In this document: positions 43,005 through 51,743 of the stretch, in pieces | How the letters are laid out: every line of letters begins with the position of its first letter | Numbering within the stretch: the stretch's first letter is position 1 | Assembly (NCBI RefSeq): GCF_022179085.1 | Contig: NZ_BPQE01000011.1 | Span: 1 to 64,000, forward strand | Reading direction: 5' to 3' | Length of the DNA stretch: 64,000 nucleotides | Origin: Methylobacterium aerolatum | GTDB taxonomy: Bacteria; Pseudomonadota; Alphaproteobacteria; Rhizobiales; Beijerinckiaceae | Position numbers and translations under genes: made by a program | The notes under the pieces: generated by a model | Told to the model about the DNA's origin: nothing | The model's database searches: none | What the model saw: the letters and a program-made list of their open reading frames with translations, nothing else

Positions 43005-43349
43005 ATGAAGATCTTTGGGGATCGGCTCCGCGAGCGCGCGAAGATGCTCTCGCTCTCGCACGCTGAAGTTGCGCGGCGTTCGGGGCTGAGCGAAAGGCGA
43101 TTTTCCAACTATGTCACGGGTCTCCGCGAACCCGATCTCGCCACCTTGACCCGTATCGCAGCCGCTCTGGAAACATCGCCCGACGTGTTGCTCGGGGTGT
43201 CGCGAACCGCACCCTCGACGAAACGTTCAGCCCTTACAGAACGCCTCGTTCTCGCCGCCGAATCCCTCTCCGACGAAGACCTCGACATGACGATCATGCA
43301 GGTCGTGGCGCTGGCGGGCTGGCGTAAGCAGGCGAAGCGCGAGGGCTGA
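43005..43349 (+). CDS. Xre-family transcriptional regulator
   Basis: The 114-residue protein has a Cro/C1-type HTH near residues 8-62: FGDRLRERAKMLSLSHAEVA, RRSGLSERRFSNYVTG and REPDLATLTRIAAAL. A short C-terminal tail (LSDEDLDMTIMQVVALAGW) may mediate dimerisation. Phage-type repressors of this size usually control a divergent gene. Its last 33 codons, together with the following palindromic repeat, are copied 259 bp downstream. Confidence 0.82.
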   Translation: MKIFGDRLRERAKMLSLSHAEVARRSGLSERRFSNYVTGLREPDLATLTRIAAALETSPDVLLGVSRTAPSTKRSALTERLVLAAESLSDEDLDMTIMQVVALAGWRKQAKREG

Positions 43350-43357
43350 TCCGTCTC

Positions 43358-43447
43358 CGTCATTGCGAGCGGAGCGAAGCAATCCAGCAGCGCCACGTTC
43401 TTAAACGTCCCGCCGCCCTGGATTGCTTCGCTGCGCTCGCAATGACG
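43358..43447. repeat. Palindromic repeat, type A (copy in duplication unit 1)
   Basis: Begins CGTCATTGCGAGCGGAGCGA and closes TCGCTGCGCTCGCAATGACG, with AGCAATCCAG and CTGGATTGCT inside and a short centre holding ACGTTCTTAAACGT. It is about 90 bp and almost fully self-complementary. Confidence 0.88.
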
Positions 43448-43510
43448 GTGGGGTTCGTGGGAGCGGCGTGCGGTGCCGGGGAAACGTTTCGCTGACGTAG
43501 CGACTGACCC

Positions 43511-43608
43511 TCGCCGCCGAATCCCTCTCCGACGAAGACCTCGACATGACGATCATGCGGGTCGTGGCGCTGGCGGGCTGGCGTAAGCAGGCGAAGCGCG
43601 AGGGCTGA
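43511..43608 (+). pseudogene. Duplicated 3' fragment of the Xre gene
   Basis: The fragment would encode the last ~32 residues of the upstream Xre regulator (SLSDEDLDMTIMRVVALAGW and KQAKREG) with one Gln-to-Arg change. It has no start or HTH and ends at TGA 43606-43608. It is a by-product of the tandem duplication. Confidence 0.85.
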
Positions 43609-43616
43609 CCCGTCTC

Positions 43617-43706
43617 CGTCATTGCGAGCGCAGCGAAGCAATCCAGCAGCGCCACGTTATCAAACGCCCCGCCGCCCGGGATTGCTTCGCTGCGCTCGCA
43701 ATGACG
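43617..43706. repeat. Palindromic repeat, type A (copy in duplication unit 2)
   Basis: Near-identical to 43358-43447. Differences cluster in the loop (ACGTTATCAAACGC), with one at the CCGGGATTGC arm. It was copied along with the regulator fragment. Confidence 0.88.
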
Positions 43707-43795
43707 GTGGGTTCGTGGGGGCGGCGTGCGGTGCCGGGGCCTTCTCGTCGTCTCGCCCCGCTCGCGAGGACGGTGCGGCGTCCCCTGTTCCGGGC

Positions 43796-44857
43796 TCACA
43801 TCCGCGCCGCCGCGCCCTCCAGCGCTGCGCGGATCTGCGGGAGGGCGGCGCGGGCCGCCCGGTGGCCCAGGGCAATGCCATCCGCGGCCCGGTGGAAATC
43901 GAACAGGCCGAAGGCGGCCACGTCGGGTCCGATGGCGATGTCGGGCGGATCGCGTTCCAGGCGGGCGCGGGAGATCCGGTCCTGGGTGATGTTGAAGGCG
44001 TCGAGCACGACGCTGGCGATGCCCGGCAGCGCCGCGGCGGGCTCGGGCGGCGCATGGCCGGAGAGGCGCCGCCGCACGTCCTGCAGGAAGCTCCGGCGCC
44101 GCGGCGGGACGGCGACCTCGCGGGCCACGGGGCCGCCGGTGTCGCCGTTGAGGTTCACGCTCACCACCACGTCCGCCCCGAGGCGCCGCGCCAGGGCGAC
44201 GGGCACGGGGTTGACGAGGGTGCCGTCCATGAGGAGCCGGCCGCCGAGATCGACCGGCGGAAACAGCCCTGGGATGGCGTAGGAGGCCCGCACCGATTCG
44301 ATGAGCGAGCCCTCGGTCAGGGCGATCTCGTGCCCGGTGCCGTACTCGGTGGCGACGCAGCCGAACCCGATCGGCAACGTCTCGATGCGGCGTTCGCCGA
44401 GGTCGGTGAGCAGGCGGCGTCGCAGGCGGTTGCCGGCGATCAGGCCGGAGCCCGGCAGTCGGGGATCCACCAGCCGGACGACGCGGCCGCGCGTGAGCGA
44501 GCGGGCGAAGGCTTCGAGCCGGTCGAGGCGGCCCGCCGCGAAGCAGCCTCCCACCACCGCGCCGATGGAGCAACCGGCCACGACGGCGGGGACCAGCCCG
44601 GCCTCTTCGAGGGCCCGGAGCACGCCGATATGCGCCCAGCCCCGGGCCGAGCCTCCGCCGAGGGCGAGGCCGAGGCGCGGGGCGGCGGTGACCTCCCGGA
44701 CGGGTTCGACGGCGCCGGGGGGGAAATCCGGCGCATCCCGCAGGGCCGGACGCCGCACGGCCTCCGCCGCCCGGCCCCGCGCGGCCTCCACGCGCTGCGG
44801 CACGGCGGCCGGGAGGGCGCGGGGGGAAGAGCCTCGACGGTCGGGGGGGCGGATCAT
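43796..44857 (-). CDS. Patatin-like phospholipase (RssA/NTE type)
   Basis: The 353-residue protein has an oxyanion-hole [19 protein letters not shown], nucleophile Ser in the elbow [11 protein letters not shown], and the catalytic Asp in [13 protein letters not shown]. It is thus an intact serine lipase of the bacterial patatin group that hydrolyses membrane lipids. ATG 44857 overlaps the hisI stop as ATGA, so translation is coupled to hisI. Why a lipase is tied to histidine and folate genes is not evident from sequence. Confidence 0.87.
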   Translation of the reverse strand: MIRPPDRRGSSPRALPAAVPQRVEAARGRAAEAVRRPALRDAPDFPPGAVEPVREVTAAPRLGLALGGGSARGWAHIGVLRALEEAGLVPAVVAGCSIGAVVGGCFAAGRLDRLEAFARSLTRGRVVRLVDPRLPGSGLIAGNRLRRRLLTDLGERRIETLPIGFGCVATEYGTGHEIALTEGSLIESVRASYAIPGLFPPVDLGGRLLMDGTLVNPVPVALARRLGADVVVSVNLNGDTGGPVAREVAVPPRRRSFLQDVRRRLSGHAPPEPAAALPGIASVVLDAFNITQDRISRARLERDPPDIAIGPDVAAFGLFDFHRAADGIALGHRAARAALPQIRAALEGAAARM

Positions 44858-45297
44858 TCCCCGGCGGGCCGCAGCCGGACCTGCCGCGTCTGTGGATCGA
44901 ACTCGACCGCCCGGTAGAAGCAGGCCCGGCGCCCCGTGTGGCAGCAGCCGCCGTCGCCGCCCACCGCCACGGTGATCAGCAGGGCGTCCTGGTCGCAATC
45001 GGTGCGCATCTCCACGACACGCTGGGTCTGGCCGCTGGTGGCGCCCTTGCGCCAGAGCTGGCGGCGCGAGCGCGACCAGTACCACGCCTCGCCGGTCTCG
45101 ATCGTCCGCGCCAGGGATTCGGCGTTCATGTGCGCGAGCATGAGCACGCGGCCGTCATTCGCATCGACGGCGATGCAGGTGATGAGGCCGTCACGGTCGA
45201 AGCGGGGCGTGAACGCTCCACCCTCCTCGATCTCCGCCGACGAACCGGGGGTGGCGAAGGTCAGGCCGTGGGGCGTGGGGGCGTCGGGATCGGGCAT
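44854..45297 (-). CDS. hisI: Phosphoribosyl-AMP cyclohydrolase
   Basis: HisI opens the purine ring of phosphoribosyl-AMP in histidine synthesis. The 147-residue protein is the single-domain form without HisE. It shows [37 protein letters not shown], the metal-binding [10 protein letters not shown] and [12 protein letters not shown]. It starts 24 bp after folE and overlaps the patatin start, in a three-gene unit with both. Confidence 0.95.
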   Translation of the reverse strand: MPDPDAPTPHGLTFATPGSSAEIEEGGAFTPRFDRDGLITCIAVDANDGRVLMLAHMNAESLARTIETGEAWYWSRSRRQLWRKGATSGQTQRVVEMRTDCDQDALLITVAVGGDGGCCHTGRRACFYRAVEFDPQTRQVRLRPAGE

Positions 45298-45321
45298 GGC
45301 GCAGTCACAAGGCGCGACGGC

Positions 45322-46050
45322 CTATTTGGCTCCGCCCCGCACGAGGGTGAGGAAGCGGACCTGCTCCTCCGGCGAGTCCTTGAACACGCCGCGGAACTGC
45401 GTCGTGAGGGTCGAAACGCCGGCCTTCTGCACGCCGCGCATGGCCATGCACAGGTGCTCGGCCTCGATCATCACCGCGACGCCGCGAGGCTTGAGGATGC
45501 TCTCGATCACGTCGGCGACCTGCGCCGTCATGGTCTCCTGGGTCTGGAGGCGCTTGGCAAAGGCATCGACCACGCGGGCGAGCTTCGAGAGGCCGACGAC
45601 GCCCTTCGACGGGTAGTAGGCGATGTGCGCGAGGCCCATGAACGGCACCATGTGGTGCTCGCAATGGGAGTGGAACGGGATATCGCGCACGAGGACGATG
45701 TCGGAATAGCCCTCGACCTCCTCGAAGACGCGCTCCAGCAGGGCGTCCGCGTCCATCCGGTAGCCCGAAAACAGCTGTTCATAAGCCTTCGCCACGCGGG
45801 CGGGCGTCTCCACGAGGCCCTCGCGGGTCGGGTCGTCCCCGGCCCAGCGGAGCAGGACGCGCACGGCCGCCTCAGCCTCCTCGCGGCTCGGCCTGCCGGC
45901 GGCGATCCCCTCCGGCACTCGGCTCGCCGAGGCCGGCTGCGGGGCGATCTCGACGCCGTTCGCGCCACCGAGGGCGTGGTTGTCGTTGCGCATGCCGTTC
46001 AGGTCCTGGGCCTCGACCCCGTAGGTGAGGGATTTGAGAGCGGCATCCAT
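45322..46050 (-). CDS. folE: GTP cyclohydrolase I
   Basis: FolE converts GTP to dihydroneopterin triphosphate, the first step of folate (and, via QueD, queuosine) synthesis. The ~242-residue protein shows [40 protein letters not shown] with zinc ligands, [20 protein letters not shown], and [17 protein letters not shown] 46050 has GGAG six bases upstream; an ATG at 46110 would lengthen an already long, variable N-terminus. It leads the folE-hisI-patatin unit and diverges from the IscU-like gene. Confidence 0.95.
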   Translation of the reverse strand: MDAALKSLTYGVEAQDLNGMRNDNHALGGANGVEIAPQPASASRVPEGIAAGRPSREEAEAAVRVLLRWAGDDPTREGLVETPARVAKAYEQLFSGYRMDADALLERVFEEVEGYSDIVLVRDIPFHSHCEHHMVPFMGLAHIAYYPSKGVVGLSKLARVVDAFAKRLQTQETMTAQVADVIESILKPRGVAVMIEAEHLCMAMRGVQKAGVSTLTTQFRGVFKDSPEEQVRFLTLVRGGAK

Positions 46051-46361
46051 GGCGTCTCCGGCCTGCGCCACGCGCGTCTTCATGGTTGTGCTGTCGGGCT
46101 TGGCGTACATGATGAACAGGCTCGGGCTCTGGTGGGGTCCCGGCCCCGTGGAGGCACGGGCCGGCGCCCTGGAACGTGATGTGGACTGAGCCCGACCCCG
46201 GCCCTGGGCACGGCCGCGATCGATCGGCCGCCTCCTCGCGAAGCAGCCGTATCGCCCCTATATCGTGCGTTGCGCGCCAACACGCAATCCGCGCCCGTTC
46301 GCTGAGCCGGGAAGCGCCGAGGGCGCGGCAGCGTCCCGGCCCGCGGCTCGATGAGGTACCG

Positions 46362-46805
46362 ATGCTCGACGACATCTACAACCGCCGCATCCTGGAACTC
46401 GCCGCCGACATTCCCCGCCTTGGCCGTCTGCCCGCGCCCGACGCGAGCGCCACGGCCCATTCCCGCCTCTGCGGCTCCACCGTCACCGTCGATCTGTCCC
46501 TCGGCCCGGACGGGCGCGTGAGCGACTTCGCGCAGGAGGTCCGCGCCTGCGCCCTGGGGCAGGCCTCCTCGTCCCTGATGGGGCGGCATGTGGTCGGTAC
46601 CCCGGCGGACGACCTGCGGCGCCTGCGCGAGGCGATGCGCGCCATGCTGAAGGAGGGCGCTCCGCCGCCGGACGGGGCCTTCGCCGAATTCGGCGTGCTG
46701 GAGCCGGTGCGCGATTTCAAGGCGCGCCACGCCTCGACCCTCCTGACCTTCGACGCCGTGGTCGACGCCCTCGACCAGATCGAGGCGAAGCGGCGGGCCG
46801 CGTGA
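46362..46805 (+). CDS. IscU/NifU-like iron-sulfur scaffold protein
   Basis: The 147-residue protein matches the NifU N-terminal fold: DDIYNRRILELAADIPRLG, AHSRLCGSTVTVDLSL with the first cluster Cys, and VRACALGQASSSLMG with the second. The third Cys of canonical IscU (near the C-terminus) is not seen, so it may be a divergent carrier or sulfur-transfer partner. ATG 46362 gives the normal family start. Its stop overlaps the yidD start (GTGA). Confidence 0.8.
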   Translation: MLDDIYNRRILELAADIPRLGRLPAPDASATAHSRLCGSTVTVDLSLGPDGRVSDFAQEVRACALGQASSSLMGRHVVGTPADDLRRLREAMRAMLKEGAPPPDGAFAEFGVLEPVRDFKARHASTLLTFDAVVDALDQIEAKRRAA

Positions 46806-47164
46806 GCGCGCCCCGGCGGGCCGCGCGCCTCGCCATCCGCGCCTACCAGCTCAGCCTCTCCTCCCTCGTCGGGCGGCAGTGCCGGCACTGGCCGAGCTGC
46901 TCCGCCTACGCCGACGAGGCCATCGGCCGCCACGGCGTCTGGCCGGGATCGTGGATGGGGTTCGCTCGGATCTGCCGGTGCGGCCCCTTCGGCACCCACG
47001 GCATCGACCTCGTCCCCGCCCGCCTGCCCCCCGGCGCCGCGTGGTACCGGCCCTGGCGCTACGGTCGCTGGCGCGGCGTCGAGGCGCCGCCGGATCCCGG
47101 CGGCTCTCTCCTCGTCTGCGAGGCGGTGGAGGGGGACACCCCGTCGTCGAATCGCGGCGGGTGA
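46802..47164 (+). CDS. yidD: Membrane protein insertion efficiency factor YidD
   Basis: YidD assists YidC-dependent insertion of inner-membrane proteins. The 120-residue protein has an amphipathic N-terminus (AIRAYQLSLSSLVG) and the signature CRHWPSCSAYADEAIGRHG, with the usual FxPSCS-type cysteines followed by RICRCGPFGTHGIDLVP. GTG 46802 overlaps the upstream TGA, so it is coupled to the IscU-like gene. In many alphaproteobacteria these two genes are also adjacent. Confidence 0.92.
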   Translation: MSAPRRAARLAIRAYQLSLSSLVGRQCRHWPSCSAYADEAIGRHGVWPGSWMGFARICRCGPFGTHGIDLVPARLPPGAAWYRPWRYGRWRGVEAPPDPGGSLLVCEAVEGDTPSSNRGG

Positions 47165-47277
47165 CAGTCCCGTGGGTTCCACACTCCGACAGGAAACCTA
47201 ATCACGGCCGTCCGGTTGATCCCGCGCAGGGCCCGGTATCGCCGGGCTTCACTCTTTTGATCGGGGTTTGTCCGGCA

Positions 47278-47448
47278 ATGTCCATGGAGAACAGGGGCAA
47301 GAGCCACGTCGATATCTTCGACCGCGCCAGCCGCGAGGCCTGGGCGCAGCATTTCGGCGTGAGCGAGGAGCGGCTGCGCAAGGCCGTCAGCATGGTGGGG
47401 ACGCGGATCACCAGCATCACCGCCTACCTCCACCGGCCCTCGGCCTGA
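47278..47448 (+). CDS. DUF3606 family small protein
   Basis: This 56-residue protein carries HVDIFDRASREAWAQHFGVS followed by EERLRKAVSMVGT, the short helical DUF3606 pattern common in Hyphomicrobiales. Two ATGs (47278 and 47284) are close together. Function unknown. Confidence 0.8.
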   Translation: MSMENRGKSHVDIFDRASREAWAQHFGVSEERLRKAVSMVGTRITSITAYLHRPSA

Positions 47449-47495
47449 GGGCGGCGGCGATGATCCTTCCGACGAATGCGGCTCGGTAGCCCTCG

Positions 47496-47681
47496 ATGAC
47501 CGCCTCGAACGACGACAGAGCGGGCCACGAGGCCGACCTCATCACCTTCGAGCAGATCCGGGAGCGCGCCTACGAGTTGTGGGAGCGCAACCACCGGCCC
47601 GAGGGATTGGAAATCGAGTTCTGGCTGATCGCCGAGCGGGAGTTGCGGGCGGAGCGGGAGAAGCGCCGGAACGCGGCCTGA
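47496..47681 (+). CDS. DUF2934 family small protein
   Basis: The 61-residue protein has the DUF2934 signature IRERAYELWERNHRPEG followed by EFWLIAERELRAE. These are short, charged helical proteins of unknown role, common in plant-associated alphaproteobacteria. It lies 47 bp after the DUF3606 gene and is followed by a strong hairpin. Confidence 0.85.
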   Translation: MTASNDDRAGHEADLITFEQIRERAYELWERNHRPEGLEIEFWLIAERELRAEREKRRNAA

Positions 47682-47685
47682 AGGA

Positions 47686-47710
47686 ACGGGGGCGGCAAGC
47701 CCGCCCCCGT
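47686..47710. terminator. Perfect GC-rich hairpin between convergent genes
   Basis: ACGGGGGCGG (47686-47695) and CCGCCCCCGT (47701-47710) pair perfectly around a CAAGC loop, just past the DUF2934 stop and 22 bp before the convergent GST stop. It is well placed as a bidirectional terminator, although T-tracts are lacking. Confidence 0.65.
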
Positions 47711-47732
47711 ACGCGACGACAGACGTACCCGG

Positions 47733-48416
47733 TCAGGCGGCCGGCTTGAGGAAGCGGAACATGTTGCGCCGGGCCTCGTCGTCCATCTCGGCCTTGAAGG
47801 CGTGGCGTTCCTTGAGCGTCTCCGCCCGCTGAGCCGCCGGGCGCGCGTTCACCGTGTCCAGCAGGCGCTTGACGTTCGGTAGCCGACCGAAGGCGTCCTC
47901 ACCGAGCACGAAGGGCACCATCCGCGCCCAGCCCCACGCCGCCATGTCGACGATGGAGTACCCGTCGCCCAGGACGAACGGCCGGTCGGCCAAGCGCTGG
48001 TCCAGCACCGTCCAGTGGCGGTTCGCCTCGAATATGTAGCGTTCGAGCGCGTAGGCCCCAGCATCCTTCGGCGCGAAATGGCGGAAGTGGACGCACTGGC
48101 CCGAGAATGGGCCGATGCCCGTGGCCACGAACATCAGCCAGGACAGCATCTCGCCCCGGGCGGCCTCGCCCTCAGGCAGGAACCGGCCCGCCTTTCCGGC
48201 GAGGTGGAGGAGGATCGCGTTCGAATCGAAAACGGTCGTCGTCCCGTCGACGATCGCCGGCACCTTGGCGTTCGGGTTCACGCCCGCATAGGCCGGGTCG
48301 AACTGCTCGCCCTTGCGGGTGTCCACCGGCACCGGCTCGTAAGCGAGGCCGAGTTCCTCCAGGCAGAGGGCGACCTTCATCGGGTTCGGGGAGAGATTGT
48401 AGAAGAAGCGGATCAT
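47733..48416 (-). CDS. Glutathione S-transferase family protein
   Basis: The 227-residue protein has an N-terminal thioredoxin-fold domain (FFYNLSPNPMKVALCLEELG, NPNAKVPAIVDGTTTVFDSN, with the glutathione-contact Asp-Ser). A helical C-terminal domain follows (YSIVDMAAWGWARM). The pattern is closest to the YfcG/Nu-class enzymes, which reduce disulfide bonds. ATG 48416 gives the normal start. It is 117 bp from the M48 peptidase gene on the same strand. Confidence 0.85.
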   Translation of the reverse strand: MIRFFYNLSPNPMKVALCLEELGLAYEPVPVDTRKGEQFDPAYAGVNPNAKVPAIVDGTTTVFDSNAILLHLAGKAGRFLPEGEAARGEMLSWLMFVATGIGPFSGQCVHFRHFAPKDAGAYALERYIFEANRHWTVLDQRLADRPFVLGDGYSIVDMAAWGWARMVPFVLGEDAFGRLPNVKRLLDTVNARPAAQRAETLKERHAFKAEMDDEARRNMFRFLKPAA

Positions 48417-48533
48417 GGCCGATGTCTCCGGGGATGGCTTGCCGGGCCGACCCCGACCCGGACCATCCCGTCTGCCGCCGCGGAGGGATCGCGCAGCGGG
48501 AGAGGCGGCGCAAGACGCGCCGCCGGGAGGCAC

Positions 48534-49997
48534 CTATTCCGTCACGATCTTGTAGCTGCGCGCCGGCGTCAGCTGAGCCCCCCGCTCCAGGCCGTTGAGA
48601 ACGAGGAAACGGTCCATCGGCCGGTCGGCCACCACCATGCGCCGGGCGAGGTCGTCGGGGTTCGGGCCGGGCGCCGGCACGATCTGGAGGTGCGTCGGCC
48701 GCAGGCTCGCGGACACCTCGGGCGTGATCTCGCCGAGGCTCGCGGTCCAGCTCTGGAAGGCGGCGTTCGGGTCCGCGCTGCCCTTGGCCGCCATGATCAT
48801 CCGGTAGGTCGCGTCGCCGATGCGGATGGCGGCGAGGCGGAAGGTCCAATCCTTGCCCCTCGACAGGGCGAAGGCGGCCGGGTGCCCGTTCACCTCGCCG
48901 AGGGAGGAGCCCGCCGGGTCGAGGCTGTCGTTCCAGGTGGCCTTCAGGATCGCGTCGAGGGCCTGCCCCTCCTTGGCCTCGATCTGGTCGAACAACAGGC
49001 GGCGATTCCCGTCCGCCGTGGTGCCGAGCACCGCGGAGCGGGTGTTCTCCAGGCTGAACCCCTCCGGCACCGCGAAGGCGATGCCGAGGCTCGGATGGAT
49101 GAAGCGTCCCGCGCGCACCACGCCGTCGCGGGGGCTGTCGCCGTAGGCGAGCCCGTCGATGGCCGCGAGGAAGCGGCTGCGGTCGTCGGTACCGAGGCCC
49201 GGCGCGCCGATCTTGCGGGCGGCCCGGATCGCCGCCGCGACCCGCTCCGTCGTGCCCGGATGCGAGGCGAGCATGTCCGGCTCGCCCCGGCTGCCGCCGC
49301 CCTGCTTGAGCTGGATCGTGCGGTTGAGAGCCGTGAGGAAGCGCGAGGCCGCGAAGGGATCGTAGCCCGCCGCCGCGAGCGTCTTCACCCCCGCCGCGTC
49401 GGCCTCCAACTCCTGCTCGCGCGAGAAGCGGGCGAGGGCGAAGCGCGACTGGTTCTTGAGCTGCGCGCCCGTGTCGGGATCGTTCAGCACGTCGGCCACG
49501 ACCTTGCTCACCAGGGCCGAGCGCAATTCCAGTTCGCTGCGGGCCGTGGCGTGGTTGAGGGTGACGTGGGCGATCTCGTGGGCGAGGACCGCCGCGACCT
49601 CGGAGCTGTCGTTGGCCAGGGCCACGAGGCCGCGGGTGACGTAGAGGCGCCCGGTCGGCAGGGCGAAGGCGTTGATCACGGGCGAATCGAGCAGGGTGAC
49701 CGCGTAGGCTTGGTCTGGCCGGTCGCTCGCCTGGACCAAGCGGTCGGTGATTTCCGTGAGGAGGCGGGTCACGGCAGGGGCCTTGGCCTCGCCGCCGAAG
49801 CTGGAGACGAGCTTGAGATGGTCGGCATCCGCCGCCCGCTCGCGGCCGGTGGTCCGCGGCGCCTCGGCCGGCACGCGCACGGCCGCGGGGGCGACGGCCG
49901 TGGTGGCGCGCTCCGCCACGCAGGCCCCGAGCCAGAGCGTCGCGAGGCCGACACAGACCCCCCGTCGCAGCCGATCAATCCCCCGGTTCGCGTCCAT
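48534..49997 (-). CDS. Periplasmic M48 zinc metalloprotease, lipoprotein
   Basis: The 487-residue protein has a signal ending LWLGAC, a lipobox-like site. The zinc motif HEIAH, in VAAVLAHEIAHVTLNHATA, and downstream EADAAGVKTLAAAGYDP with the third ligand are present. The C-terminal ~200 residues form an extra region with no zinc motif (GRFIHPSLGIAFAVPEGF). BepA-type M48 proteases clear misassembled outer-membrane proteins; a similar role is plausible here. Confidence 0.85.
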   Translation of the reverse strand: MDANRGIDRLRRGVCVGLATLWLGACVAERATTAVAPAAVRVPAEAPRTTGRERAADADHLKLVSSFGGEAKAPAVTRLLTEITDRLVQASDRPDQAYAVTLLDSPVINAFALPTGRLYVTRGLVALANDSSEVAAVLAHEIAHVTLNHATARSELELRSALVSKVVADVLNDPDTGAQLKNQSRFALARFSREQELEADAAGVKTLAAAGYDPFAASRFLTALNRTIQLKQGGGSRGEPDMLASHPGTTERVAAAIRAARKIGAPGLGTDDRSRFLAAIDGLAYGDSPRDGVVRAGRFIHPSLGIAFAVPEGFSLENTRSAVLGTTADGNRRLLFDQIEAKEGQALDAILKATWNDSLDPAGSSLGEVNGHPAAFALSRGKDWTFRLAAIRIGDATYRMIMAAKGSADPNAAFQSWTASLGEITPEVSASLRPTHLQIVPAPGPNPDDLARRMVVADRPMDRFLVLNGLERGAQLTPARSYKIVTE

Positions 49998-50002
49998 CGC
50001 GC

Positions 50003-50827
50003 TCAGCGCCGTGCCCCCGAATCGTCCCGCGCGGTCCCGTGGTGCGGTTCCGGCGCTTCGTCGTCCAGCCGTTCAATCGCATCGGCGGTGGCGGCCTCGA
50101 TAGTGGGGTTGCGCCACAGTTCGACGATACCGCGCACGCGAACCCTGCGCGCGCTCAGCGTGGAGGCGGTCAGCCCCCGGGCCGCCATCTCGCGCCACGT
50201 GCGTTTCGGCACCGTGACGACGAGGCCGTCGGCCCCCCTGGGCGCGAAGTCGAGGTAGGTCCGGCCCGGCCGCTCGCCCACATGCCTGATAAGGCCTTCC
50301 ACCACCGCGAATCGTCCCGCCAGTGCGCGCAGCGCCGCACCGTCTCCGGCCCCGGGACGGGGGGGCCGCCACACGCCGAGTCCCCGGCTCCGCGCCGCCG
50401 CCTCGACCTGCCTGAGGGCGGGACGGCACAGGGCGTCGGCCTCGCCGGGATCTGCGAAGGCGAGGCCCGCGGCGATCAGGCGCCCCGCCGGATCGGCCTC
50501 GCCGTCCTCCGTGAGGGCATCGACGTGCTCGCGCCCCCACCGGTCGGCCACGCCGCGCGGCACGACGAGGAGGGCGCGCCCGGCAAAGGTCTCCAGCTCC
50601 GCGCGGCTCGCCGCGTCGTCGTCGGGCCAGCGCAGGGACGACAAAACCGCGCGAGCGCCTGAGGCGAAGCGGATCTCCCCCCGCGGCCCGATGCCGGCGA
50701 TCACCTCGCGCCGGGCGGAACCGGCGGTGCATTCGCCGGCCGATGCCCGAGGGGTGTCGCCCACGGAAAAGCCGAATGCCGCGAAAAGGAGCAGGCGGAA
50801 CGCTCTCGCCGGCCCTCGAACCCCCAC
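50003..50827 (-). CDS. Exported SNase-like (thermonuclease-fold) protein
   Basis: The 274-residue protein has a signal peptide (LLLFAAFGFSVGDTPRASA). An SNase-like region follows (GARAVLSSLRWPDD, RALLVVPRGVADRWGREHVD with a retained Arg, LGVWRPP), then a second OB-like region (FAVVEGLIRHVGERPGRTYL). The D-G-D-T motif is missing, so nuclease activity is doubtful. A GTG at 50827, preceded by GGAGG, is the start. It diverges from the intron-containing tRNA gene. Confidence 0.65.
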   Translation of the reverse strand: MGVRGPARAFRLLLFAAFGFSVGDTPRASAGECTAGSARREVIAGIGPRGEIRFASGARAVLSSLRWPDDDAASRAELETFAGRALLVVPRGVADRWGREHVDALTEDGEADPAGRLIAAGLAFADPGEADALCRPALRQVEAAARSRGLGVWRPPRPGAGDGAALRALAGRFAVVEGLIRHVGERPGRTYLDFAPRGADGLVVTVPKRTWREMAARGLTASTLSARRVRVRGIVELWRNPTIEAATADAIERLDDEAPEPHHGTARDDSGARR

Positions 50828-50885
50828 CCCCGCCTCCGTCGCCGGTGTTGGCCGCGCGGGGCGGAGATGCTAAGGACGCCGGGTC

Positions 50886-51219
50886 GTCTCCGTAGCTCAG
50901 CTGGACAGAGCACAGGTTTCCTAGAGGTTCAAATTGGGCGTCGCGCTGGGAAACCGCGCGGCGGATCCGCTCAAAGTCGGGGAAAGCTCACGGCTCCCGC
51001 GTCCGCCCGGACGCCGGGCCCTGCCGATCCCGAGCCAAGCCTGCCTCCGGGCGGGAAGGTGTAGAGACTAGACGGGCGGCACCTAAAGGCCGGGCGTAAG
51101 CCGGGACGGCCCATGGTGAAGGGATAGTCCAGACCACGAACGCCCGGAGCCGGGCGGCGGCGAAAGCCGAGGTGGTATGAAACCTGGGGTCGCAGGTTCG
51201 AGCCCTGCCGGGGACGCCA
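50886..51219 (+). tRNA. tRNA-Arg (anticodon CCU) interrupted by a group I intron
   Basis: Exon 1 (50886-50922) starts GTCTCCGTAGCTCAG and ends with the anticodon CCT at 50920-50922. Exon 2 (51180-51219) starts AAACCTG, completing the anticodon loop and stem, and ends GGTTCGAGCC, CGGGGACGCCA. The acceptor arms GTCTCCG and CGGGGAC pair with one wobble. The insertion just 3' of the anticodon is the position known for alphaproteobacterial tRNA-Arg(CCU) introns. Confidence 0.95.
50923..51179 (+). ncRNA. Group I intron in tRNA-Arg(CCU), 257 nt
   Basis: The splice sites fit group I rules: the last exon 1 base is T and the last intron base is G. Inside are the core-like segments CTCAAAGTCGGGGAAAGCTC and GGGATAGTCCAGACCACGAAC, the latter typical of the P7-P3-P9 part. 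There is no reading frame for a homing endonuclease. At 257 nt it is close in size to the small tRNA-Arg intron described in Agrobacterium and should self-splice. Confidence 0.88.
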
Positions 51220-51497
51220 TTTTTCGCACGACCGGAGCGCGCCGCGGCCGCTGGTCCGGGCGTGCCCGTCGGCGACAGGACCTCCCCGCGAGCCTTCCCC
51301 TTCTCACCCTCGAGATGTGGCCGTCATGCCACGCCGACGGAGCGCGGGACCGCCATGCCGTCCGCATCCGCGGCGATGGCATACCCTTTGCTCAAATATC
51401 CCGACCTAGGGAGGGAGCATCCAGGCAACAATCACGCGGTCGCTCACACGCCGGAGCACTCCGCGGACCTTTCGATCATTCAAGAACGAGGTCCGAT

Positions 51498-51743
51498 ATG
51501 CCTGAACTGTTGTCCGTTGCGCTGGTTTGCGCCGTCGCCCTCACGGCCCAGGATTGTTCCCGGGACACCGCCCTCGACATCATCGTCTCCCCGGCTTCGT
51601 CGCCGATGGAGTGCCTGATGCACGCCCAGGCCATGGCCGCCCGCGCCGGGCTGCCGGGCGGCGAGGACCGCTACCTCAAGGTCGCCTGCGAACACCGCCA
51701 CACAGACCGGGGGACGACGACCGTCGCCCGGCGCAACTCCTGA
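51498..51743 (+). CDS. Small exported protein, hypothetical
   Basis: The 81-residue protein has a hydrophobic signal-like N-terminus (LLSVALVCAVALTAQDCSRD) and three cysteines (DC, MEC and AC) suggesting disulfides. The segment SSPMECLMHAQAMAARAGL and the tail YLKVACEHR are typical of a widespread small exported protein group of Hyphomicrobiales with no known role. ATG 51498 is preceded by GAGG. Confidence 0.7.
   Translation: MPELLSVALVCAVALTAQDCSRDTALDIIVSPASSPMECLMHAQAMAARAGLPGGEDRYLKVACEHRHTDRGTTTVARRNS

Larger units (their letters stand above)
43252..43739 (+). repeat. Tandem duplication of the regulator 3' end plus palindrome
   Basis: 43252-43481 and 43511-43739 are direct copies, about 230 bp each with only a handful of differences, offset by 259 bp. 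Each copy contains the last ~32 codons of the Xre gene, the type A palindrome and a GTTCGTGGG flank. The 447-bp gap before the patatin gene is almost wholly accounted for by this event. Confidence 0.88.

Noticed and set aside
43358-43706. The paired palindromes as a CRISPR array
   Set aside because: Only two copies, each ~90 bp and self-complementary, separated by duplicated gene sequence rather than unique spacers; no cas genes in the window.
50886-51219. A broken tRNA-Arg pseudogene
   Set aside because: Both exons are intact and join into a perfect tRNA when a group I intron with correct splice-site bases is removed.
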